This document shows, piece by piece, positions 15,644-22,646 of a stretch of DNA of 41,582 nt. The stretch lies in the NCBI GenBank assembly GCA_964553705.1, contig CAZKKV010000003.1, forward strand, positions 1 to 41,582, in the 5' to 3' direction. Within the stretch, counting starts at the first letter, position 1. Each line of letters opens with the position of its first letter. Below the pieces are notes generated by a model. The model saw nothing but the letters and a program-made list of their open reading frames with translations, had not been told where the DNA came from and did not search any database. This DNA comes from CAYXNZ01 sp964553705. Its GTDB lineage: Bacteria > Patescibacteriota > Patescibacteriia > Patescibacteriales > GWC2-42-12. The position numbers and the translations under genes are program-made.

Positions 15644-17557
15644 ATGAAAATATTTAAATTTATTAACAATATAATTATTAGATCAGCGCTTATGCTGATT
15701 GGCCTAATCTCTATTTGGGGCGCTTTGTTGTATTATCTCTTTGATTTGACTAATTTCTTCTGTATTTTGTCTGTAATATTAGCTATTATTTCTTTCTTTA
15801 TTATACATCTTTTTTTAAAACCTTTCAAGGATTCCGTTAATAACTATACAAAAGTCAAGCTGTCTAAATCTACTATTATTTTCGTTGTTATTTTTTTAAT
15901 ATTATATGGATCGCTTCTTTTTGTACTGTTTATTAGTCAAACCAGTGAAGCGATTGTTTCTCCTTGGGAAGTTCTGCCGACTTATTTTTTTGCTTTATTC
16001 GGGGCGTTAACAGCCGTTCTTTTATGGCTAGCTGTTAAAAATCCTACGTTTTCGTGGTTTCTGATGCCGTTGTATTATTTTTTGTTTTTTTCAATCGCTA
16101 CAATGGTTTATAAAATAAATTACGGTTTTGACCCTTTCATACATCAAGCAACTGAAAGTTTGATAGATAAAATTGGCAATGTGCAGCCCAAGCCTTTTTA
16201 TTATCTTGGTCAATATAGCTTGGTGGTGATTTTGTCTAAACTTTTTACAGATGCAGTTTTTTATATAGATAAATTGTTGGTGCCAGTGATGGCAGCTATT
16301 TTTATGCCATGGGCGTTATTGAATTTTTTGAATAAACTATTTACTGATAAAAAAAATTTGGCTATTTTAGCGCTGGCTGTTTTGATATTTCCAGTATCAT
16401 ATTTCACCATTACGACTCCACAAAATCTAGCTTATTTATTTTTGATTATTGAACTTTTAATTGGTTTTGTATGTGTCAGTTATTTTGATTTAATTTTTAT
16501 TTATATCCTGGCGTTAGCAGCCTTGTCAGTACATCCGATTGCCGGTATCCCTGCCTGTTTACTCGCAATAATTTTAACAATTTATCATTCCGATAAAACA
16601 AAAATTAAAAAGATTGCTTACAGCGGAGTTTATTTTGCGATGGCTTTTTCCTTGCCAATAATTTTTTGGTTTATTGGTCAAAGAAGTGAATGTCTAGGTA
16701 CGGATGTTTCCGTTGTTTCGGATCAGATTCGTGGATTATTTGTTCCATTTGAAGAGAATTTTATTCTAAATTTTTTATATCTCTATGGCTTTAATGTCAA
16801 ATATATTCTAGTCGCGTTTTTTGTTGGCGGATTGGTTATTGCAATAAGACATAGGGAAATCAGAGACAAGACTTATCTGTATTTATTTTCAAGTATTGCT
16901 TTGCTGGCCTCACACTATACCGTTAAATTTATTCCATTTAATTTTTTGATAAATTACGAAAGAACTTATTACGCAGACCGCATGCTATTAATGGTGGCGT
17001 TTTTTCTAATTCCGTTTGCGACAATGTTTTTTTATTGGTTAGTCCAGCAAATTTTAAATGAAAACAGATTTATCAAAATTTCTTTCTCTTTTTTACTGGT
17101 AACTATTTTAATTTCTTCACTTTATTTTTCTTATCCACGCTTTGACCATTATTTTAATTCTAGGGGTTATTCAACCTCTCTTTCTGATATAAAAGCAGTT
17201 AATTGGGTAAAAAACAATGCTTCAGAAGATTTTATTGTTTTAGCCGACCAACAAGTGAGTGCCGCTTCCTTAAAGGAATACGGATTTTATAAATATTATA
17301 AAAACGATATTTTTTATTATTCCATCCCAACTGGCGGAATATTATATAAATATTACCTAAATATGGTTTATGAAAAACCTACTAAAGAAACAATTGGGCA
17401 GGCCATGAATCAAGCTGGCGTAAATGAGGGATATTTCATATTAAATAACTATTGGTGGGGGTTTGATAAAATTTTAGAAGAAGCTAAGCTAGAAGCTGAC
17501 GATTGGCAAGAGATTGACAACGGAAAAGTTTATGTGCTTAAATATAAAAAAAAATAA
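15644..17557 (+). CDS. Polytopic membrane protein, possible GT-C glycosyltransferase
   Basis: 637 residues with about a dozen membrane helices (roughly 10-480) and a soluble C-terminal domain of ~120 residues containing SDIKAVNWVKNNASEDFIVL, a pattern common at the end of GT-C and PMT-like proteins. An outer loop near residue 160 has YGFDPFIHQATESL, with an Asp and His where GT-C enzymes place their acid. I do not recognise a named family. It is the only long plus-strand gene in the window and is divergent from a phosphatidyltransferase/GT-C pair. A polyprenol-dependent glycosyltransferase is inference. Confidence 0.75.
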   Translation: MKIFKFINNIIIRSALMLIGLISIWGALLYYLFDLTNFFCILSVILAIISFFIIHLFLKPFKDSVNNYTKVKLSKSTIIFVVIFLILYGSLLFVLFISQTSEAIVSPWEVLPTYFFALFGALTAVLLWLAVKNPTFSWFLMPLYYFLFFSIATMVYKINYGFDPFIHQATESLIDKIGNVQPKPFYYLGQYSLVVILSKLFTDAVFYIDKLLVPVMAAIFMPWALLNFLNKLFTDKKNLAILALAVLIFPVSYFTITTPQNLAYLFLIIELLIGFVCVSYFDLIFIYILALAALSVHPIAGIPACLLAIILTIYHSDKTKIKKIAYSGVYFAMAFSLPIIFWFIGQRSECLGTDVSVVSDQIRGLFVPFEENFILNFLYLYGFNVKYILVAFFVGGLVIAIRHREIRDKTYLYLFSSIALLASHYTVKFIPFNFLINYERTYYADRMLLMVAFFLIPFATMFFYWLVQQILNENRFIKISFSFLLVTILISSLYFSYPRFDHYFNSRGYSTSLSDIKAVNWVKNNASEDFIVLADQQVSAASLKEYGFYKYYKNDIFYYSIPTGGILYKYYLNMVYEKPTKETIGQAMNQAGVNEGYFILNNYWWGFDKILEEAKLEADDWQEIDNGKVYVLKYKKK

Positions 17558-17591
17558 TAATTTTTTATAAAAATAAATCAAGGAGGAAGTC

Positions 17592-17654
17592 ATGAACCAT
17601 TTAATAATGATGGCTGAGGCAAAAACGGTAGGAAGACGGCGAGACACAAGATAA
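17592..17654 (+). CDS. Micro-ORF with a perfect Shine-Dalgarno
   Basis: AAGGAGG lies six bases before an ATG that opens a 20-codon ORF (MNHLIMMAEAKTVGRRRDTR). After the TAA the same frame stays open for 33 more codons to 17756. It could be a tiny peptide, the remnant of a longer gene, or a leader. No homology recognised. It lies in the 304-base gap after the membrane-protein gene; the rest of that gap holds only the terminator at 17791. Confidence 0.35.
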   Translation: MNHLIMMAEAKTVGRRRDTR

Positions 17655-17790
17655 TTTTGTGATTTGTTTTCTAAAAATAATTTCTTTACTCGCCTGCGAG
17701 ACAAAACGAGGTGCCAAATAGAACAACGCCGAAAAATGATAAAGGAATCTACTTAAGAAGTAAAATGAAAATCCCCTTAACAAAAAATCA

Positions 17791-17816
17791 AAAACCTCTT
17801 CCGAAGAAGAGGTTTT
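17791..17816. terminator. Bidirectional intrinsic terminator
   Basis: Perfect 11-bp arms AAAACCTCTTC and GAAGAGGTTTT around CGAA. It separates the plus-strand unit from the convergent receiver-like gene that stops at 17862. Confidence 0.85.
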
Positions 17817-17861
17817 AACTTTGTCAATTTTAAATAATTTTTTATAATATTTATTTTTACT

Positions 17862-18275
17862 TCAAAATAAAATCTTTTTAATCACATCGACAATTATCTG
17901 AGGCGAAACGGAATTAGAAAAACAATTTTCTTCTCCGACCAAATCTATCGCTAGATATACCATTTGTCCCATTACTAAACTTTTTTCATATATAAATATT
18001 ATTGGAACATCATAAGGTGTACATAATTCGATATCCCTCTTCCTTATGTCTTCTGCCAAAAAAACACCATATTCTCTCTGCGTTTCTGTACAAAGCACTA
18101 CATGACGAAAAGTTATATCAGATACAATAATAGAAAAATTTTCTTTTTTCAACTTTTTAATCGCTTCGTCAGTCGTAAATACTTCCGTGATAACATAAGA
18201 CTCTTTTTCCAACATTTCTTTTACTACCCGTAAAGAGGTGGAATAACGTTCATATACAAATAAAATTTTTATCAT
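17862..18275 (-). CDS. Stand-alone receiver-like protein, degenerate
   Basis: 137 residues with the outline of a CheY-like receiver: KILFVYERYSTSLRVVKEML, then FSIIVSDITF with an Asp near residue 53 where phosphorylation would occur. The acidic pair after strand 1 is reduced to a single Glu (YER), and the strand-5 Lys-Pro pair is not visible, so phosphorylation is doubtful. There is no output domain. The gene has a strong AGGAGGG ribosome binding site, unlike most genes here, and stands alone between a terminator and the GT4 unit. It might be a diverged regulator or acquired DNA. Confidence 0.6.
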   Translation of the reverse strand: MIKILFVYERYSTSLRVVKEMLEKESYVITEVFTTDEAIKKLKKENFSIIVSDITFRHVVLCTETQREYGVFLAEDIRKRDIELCTPYDVPIIFIYEKSLVMGQMVYLAIDLVGEENCFSNSVSPQIIVDVIKKILF

Positions 18276-18388
18276 TTCAATGCCCTCCTGTTTTTTATGA
18301 AAAAAATTAATTCAATTTTTTTAAAAAGAGCTACTGTTATTTAATAATACACCTTTTATTTATTTATTTAAGCAAATTCTTATTAGTT

Positions 18389-19453
18389 TTAAATAATATT
18401 TTCTATTTCATTGAAATATTTAACCCAACACCTTTTGTCACCTGGTTTTAACAAATAACTATTGGCTGTATTTATTATTTCCGGAATTCCACCAATATCA
18501 GAAGCCACCACTGGTAAACCATGACTATTTGCTTCTTGTATGACTACTGGAGAATTTTCATAGCACAAAGACGGAACAATCAAGGCGTCATAAGAACCTA
18601 ATTTATTACAAATAGTTTTGTTATCTATATAACCAAGAAAATTAATCTGGTTATTTTTTTTCGCTAATTTTTTCGCAGTTTTCAATTCTACGCCATCACC
18701 GATTATATCCAGTTGATATTTTTTAGCACTATCACCTGACAAGCTATTGAAAACCTCGATTAGAAATAATATTCCCTTATGTTTTTCTACTTGACCGACA
18801 TAAACAAATTTATTTGATGTTTTAGTAATTTTTTTTGCTTTATCACTAGGCTGTTTTAATGCGCTTATTTTTTTGTCAGCGCTTTTAAAAAATTCTTTCT
18901 CAATATGAAAATTAAGAATCCATTTTGATGAGGCGACTATTTTATCAACATGTGAAAATAATTTTTTTGTAAAATTGGTATATATTTTGCAAAAGATACT
19001 GTTTAATCTTTGTTCATGACCAAAAATTAATAAGCCGGAGGGATGTATTAGTTGAATATCGTGCAGATAATGGATATACTTTATATCTAATTTTTTTATC
19101 AAGTTAGGTGTCAAAAAACCAATACCAACGAGATTGTGGGTTATGACCACATCTGGCTTTTCTTTTTTCAAAATAGCCTTGATACGCCAATAATTTACAA
19201 AGTTAATTGCGTTCCAAAAATGATAAATTGCGCGTAGAGGTCGGGGGCAATACTTTAAATAATCAAAAAAAGAACGAAGATAATAGTTGTTATTATCTTC
19301 ATCAAAAGTTTTTTTTGAAAAGTAAGGTTTGGTGGATATAACAAAAGCTTCATGATTTTCTTTTGCACAATTTTTTGCTAGCTGTTTAACTATTTTTTCA
19401 GCACCGCCTCTAGCGTAAGGGAAATATAAATTATTAATCAAGCAAACCTTCAT
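18389..19453 (-). CDS. Glycosyltransferase family 4
   Basis: 354-residue GT-B enzyme. The N-terminus CLINNLYFPYARGGAEKIVK shows the glycine-rich loop; the donor half has KFVYVGQVEKHKGILFLIEV and the E-x7-E motif in YENSPVVIQEANSHGLP. It ends soon after the motif helix, slightly shorter than most GT4s (370-400 residues). It is the last gene of the six-gene unit that starts with the subtilase, 5 bases after another GT4. Cytoplasmic or membrane-associated; sugar unknown. Confidence 0.85.
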   Translation of the reverse strand: MKVCLINNLYFPYARGGAEKIVKQLAKNCAKENHEAFVISTKPYFSKKTFDEDNNNYYLRSFFDYLKYCPRPLRAIYHFWNAINFVNYWRIKAILKKEKPDVVITHNLVGIGFLTPNLIKKLDIKYIHYLHDIQLIHPSGLLIFGHEQRLNSIFCKIYTNFTKKLFSHVDKIVASSKWILNFHIEKEFFKSADKKISALKQPSDKAKKITKTSNKFVYVGQVEKHKGILFLIEVFNSLSGDSAKKYQLDIIGDGVELKTAKKLAKKNNQINFLGYIDNKTICNKLGSYDALIVPSLCYENSPVVIQEANSHGLPVVASDIGGIPEIINTANSYLLKPGDKRCWVKYFNEIENII

Positions 19454-19458
19454 ATTTT

Positions 19459-20604
19459 TTAGGTATATTTTATACGATGATAAATAATATTAAGTCTGTC
19501 GGCAACTTTTTCCCAGGTGTATTTACTTTTGACCAATTCTTTAGCGCTTTCACCCATCTGTTTAGCTAGGGTATTGTTAGACAAAATGAGCCTTAATTTA
19601 TTCGTTAAATCTTTGACATCATTAGGTTTTACCAATAATCCCTGTTTATTATTTTTAAAAACGCTTCTTACTCCCGGCAAGTTGGAGGCAATAACTGGTT
19701 TTCCGCAAGCCATAGCTTCCAAAAGCACCAAGCCAAACGCTTCTGATTTATCTACTGAGGGCAACACGCAAACATCGCAATAATTATAATAATCAACCAA
19801 ATCAGCGTCATCAACCATATTGAAAAATTTAACATTTTTTTCAATGCGTAAATTACGAGTCATAGTTTTATAATGTTCCATTAACGCTCCCCGCCCGACG
19901 ACACTTAATCTGACATTGTCAAATTCGTTTTCTAGAATAGCCACGGCTTTTATGAGATTGTGTACGCCTTTGAAATAATGGGCCCTATCCAATCCGCCAA
20001 CAAATAAGATAATTTTTTCATGACGAAATTTATTCACATGATCTTTGTAGCTGACAAAATGTTCAAGATTAACGCCAAATGAAATTTGTTTAAATTTTTT
20101 AGGATGTTTTTTATGATATTTGGCGATATGAGAATGTTTCAAATAATCCAAGGAGGCACAAGTGATACAAGAAGAAAGTCTGATTAATATGGGCAACAGT
20201 ATCAATTTATAAATTTTAAAAATAAAAGATTTGATGCCATTAGCTTTTGTATCCATGTGATAATGAAGTAGTAATTTGGTACTAAAGGGAAAAAATATCT
20301 TTCTCATAATAACCGGTAAAACAGCTCCGTAAAAGGGGTAATGGAGATGGATTATATCAAATCCCTTGAGTTGCCAAAATAATTGCGGCAAAATAGCGGC
20401 ATTACCTATTTTTATTATTGAATTAAGACGTTTTATAATAAATTTAGGCTTTTTTTCAACATAATCGGGTGAAATATTATAATTTATAGTAAAAACAGTC
20501 ACTTCGTGACCATTATTGGCTAATACTTCTGATATACTATAGACGCTATTTCCCATTCCGCCTTTATAAGGTGGAAAAGTACAGACAATTTGAGCGATTT
20601 TCAT
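19459..20604 (-). CDS. Glycosyltransferase family 4
   Basis: 381-residue GT-B enzyme: AQIVCTFPPYKGGMGNSVYS at the N-terminus, ILFVGGLDRAHYFKGVHNLI at the start of the donor domain and E-x7-E in SEAFGLVLLEAMACGKPVIA. The GGMG loop and HYHMD segment (near 118) resemble phosphatidylinositol-mannosyltransferase-type enzymes, but this does not fix the substrate. Three bases separate it from the DUF2304 gene and five from the next GT4, so it is part of one transcription unit. Confidence 0.88.
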   Translation of the reverse strand: MKIAQIVCTFPPYKGGMGNSVYSISEVLANNGHEVTVFTINYNISPDYVEKKPKFIIKRLNSIIKIGNAAILPQLFWQLKGFDIIHLHYPFYGAVLPVIMRKIFFPFSTKLLLHYHMDTKANGIKSFIFKIYKLILLPILIRLSSCITCASLDYLKHSHIAKYHKKHPKKFKQISFGVNLEHFVSYKDHVNKFRHEKIILFVGGLDRAHYFKGVHNLIKAVAILENEFDNVRLSVVGRGALMEHYKTMTRNLRIEKNVKFFNMVDDADLVDYYNYCDVCVLPSVDKSEAFGLVLLEAMACGKPVIASNLPGVRSVFKNNKQGLLVKPNDVKDLTNKLRLILSNNTLAKQMGESAKELVKSKYTWEKVADRLNIIYHRIKYT

Positions 20605-20607
20605 AAT

Positions 20608-20931
20608 TTATTTATCTTTTAAGGCAATGTGCCTAATAATTTTTGTAATATTTTTTTCTATTTTTGCTAAACGTAGTCTGAGTTTAAAAATAAAATAAAA
20701 TAAAAGAGCGATGCCTACATATAAAAGGACATCAATGCCTGAGCCAGAAAAACCTATTCTGGCAACAAAAGCGTCAATCCATCTCAAACTAATAATTGAA
20801 CCCGCAACGATATGCCAAAAAATAAGCCAAAAAATAAATTCGTTATAATTGATTTCTTTTTTTTGTTTCTGCCAATACAACCTAGATAAAAAAAACATGA
20901 TAAAAATTAAAGCGATAATTTGTTGAGTCAT
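20608..20931 (-). CDS. DUF2304 small membrane protein
   Basis: 107 residues with three predicted membrane helices (about 3-15, 30-52, 68-88) and a positively charged helical tail. This is the DUF2304 layout; the family is almost always found beside a dolichol-phosphate-mannose-synthase-like GT2, as here, and probably forms a complex with it at the membrane. It starts one base past the GT2 stop codon. No catalytic residues. Confidence 0.85.
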   Translation of the reverse strand: MTQQIIALIFIMFFLSRLYWQKQKKEINYNEFIFWLIFWHIVAGSIISLRWIDAFVARIGFSGSGIDVLLYVGIALLFYFIFKLRLRLAKIEKNITKIIRHIALKDK

Positions 20932-20932
20932 A

Positions 20933-21617
20933 TTAATTTATTACCCGAGTAATTAATAAATCTTTAAGTATTTTGAAACCGCCAGAAAGACGTTGACCAA
21001 AATTCTTGTAGATAACTTTTATCGGCACTTCGCAAAAATTCAATTTATGTTTATTCGTTAAAAATAAAATTTCTGAACAATGCGCCATATCGTCCTGTTG
21101 CCAATCAATCAATTCGGCTGCTTTTTTGTTCATTGCCCTGAAGCCACTTTGCGGATCAGTTAGTCTGATGCCTAGAAATAATTTATTGGCTAGTCTGGCT
21201 AAGGGAATANNNNNNNNNNATAAAAATAATATATTTTTTAAACCTAGGGATTTCATTTTTGGTATTAGCGGCAATAAAACGGGAGCCAAAAACAATATCA
21301 TATTTTTTTTCATCAATTGCTTTGATAAAATTTATAATATCTGTTGCCACGAATTGTCCATCTCCATCAAAATGAATAATAATATCAGCTTTTATTTTCA
21401 AGGCGTATTCTGTGCCGGTTTTCAAAGCTGCTCCTTGTCCCCTGTTGATTAGATGAATCAAAACTACAGCACCCGCAACAGTAGCTATTTTTTTTGTTGC
21501 GTCTATCGAGCCGTCGTCTATAACAACAACTTCGTCAACCTGTTTTTTTAATTCACTAACAACTTTAAAAATTTCAGATTCTTCATTGTAAGCCGGGACT
21601 ACGCAAATAATTTTCAT
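20933..21617 (-). CDS. GT2 polyprenyl-phosphate sugar synthase (DPM1-like), interrupted by assembly gap
   Basis: The N-terminal piece has IICVVPAYNEESEIFKVVSE, VVVIDDGSIDATKKIA and the metal-binding DGDGQF near residue 95; the C-terminal piece has GIRLTDPQSGFRAM. This is the DPM1/GtrB type: it moves a sugar from a nucleotide donor to polyprenyl phosphate on the inner membrane face, feeding GT-C enzymes. Ten Ns (21210-21219) put the halves in different frames. Removing them gives an uninterrupted protein reading KKYIIFIIPLARLAN, about 225 residues, so the gene is probably intact in the organism. Its ATG overlaps the upstream stop (ATGA). Confidence 0.85.
21210..21219. other. Assembly gap of ten Ns
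   Basis: The only ambiguous bases in the window. The coding frame on both sides is restored if the true gap length is a multiple of three, including zero. The flanks (…GGGAATA | ATAAAAAT…) also share a 3-base overlap that keeps the frame. Confidence 0.95.
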
Positions 21618-22636
21618 ACAGCTTGTCTTATTGTCTTTAAACCTTTACTGGCCCGTAAGTCATAAATAGTTTTTTCTAATCCTTTTTCTAGCGTAATAAT
21701 CGGCATCCAGCTTAATTCTTCACGAGCTCGACTAATATTAGGAAGGCAAAGTGGCGTTATGAAAGTTTTTTCTGTTCCATATATAATTTTAGATTTGGAA
21801 TCAAGTATGCTGATAATTTTTTGGGCTAAATCAGTCAAGTTAATATCAATATCTGAGCCGATGTTAACAACCAATGATGATTCAGAGTCCATCAATTTAA
21901 TCGCAGCATCAATTACGTCGCTAACATAGCAAAAAGCAGATGAGAAGTTTTTGTCGCCAGGTATTTCTATGTCTTTATTATCAAGAGCGTTAAAAATAAA
22001 ATCAGGTATCAATCGTCCGTCATTTAGCTTCATTTTCGGTCCATAGACCCTAAATAGACGCATAATTTTAAGATTTAGACCGTGGACATCTTTATATGTA
22101 GAAACGATGGTTTCGGAAAATCTTTTGCCTTCATCATATGATGCTCTTGGCGAGTTTACATCTATTTGCCCGAGTTTTTCTTCGTTTACTTTTTGGTTAT
22201 CGGCAGGACGTTCTCCATACACTACTGAAGATGAAAAATGAACTACGTTGGCTTGGTATTTCAAGGCTATGTCCATTACATTTTTCGTGCCATAGGAAAG
22301 CGTCAAAATGTTAGCCAATTTATTTTTGTCAAAATTTATTGGTGAGGTCGGGCAAGCTAAGTGGTAAATGTCTTGAACTCCTTGGAATTCAATTTTGAAT
22401 TTTTTAAGTTCCGGAAATTTTTCCAATTCAATCGGTTCAGTAATATCGTGCTTAATAAAAGTAAAATTGGGGTCAGCTAATAGATGGTCAATGTTTTTTT
22501 CGTCGCCAGTTGAAAAATTATCTATACAAATTACTTTATTTTCTTTGATTAATTCATCACAAAGATGAGAACCGATAAAACCAGCTCCGCCGGTCACTAA
22601 AATATTTTTTTTATCAAAAATTGCGCGTTTTGCCAT
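21614..22636 (-). CDS. NAD-dependent UDP-glucuronate decarboxylase-like enzyme
   Basis: 340-residue extended SDR. NAD-binding loop VTGGAGFIGSHLCDEL, the UXS-type HLACPTSPINF segment, the SSSVVYG strand and the catalytic Tyr/Lys in YDEGKRFSE (Y-x3-K) are all present, as is LFRVYGPKMKLNDGR. Homologues turn UDP-glucuronate into UDP-xylose; dTDP-glucose 4,6-dehydratase is the main alternative but the HLACP signature favours UXS. It supplies a sugar donor to the glycosyltransferases that follow in the same unit. It starts 10 bases after the subtilase stop and overlaps the GT2 start. Confidence 0.85.
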   Translation of the reverse strand: MAKRAIFDKKNILVTGGAGFIGSHLCDELIKENKVICIDNFSTGDEKNIDHLLADPNFTFIKHDITEPIELEKFPELKKFKIEFQGVQDIYHLACPTSPINFDKNKLANILTLSYGTKNVMDIALKYQANVVHFSSSVVYGERPADNQKVNEEKLGQIDVNSPRASYDEGKRFSETIVSTYKDVHGLNLKIMRLFRVYGPKMKLNDGRLIPDFIFNALDNKDIEIPGDKNFSSAFCYVSDVIDAAIKLMDSESSLVVNIGSDIDINLTDLAQKIISILDSKSKIIYGTEKTFITPLCLPNISRAREELSWMPIITLEKGLEKTIYDLRASKGLKTIRQAV

Positions 22637-22646
22637 ATATTTTTAA

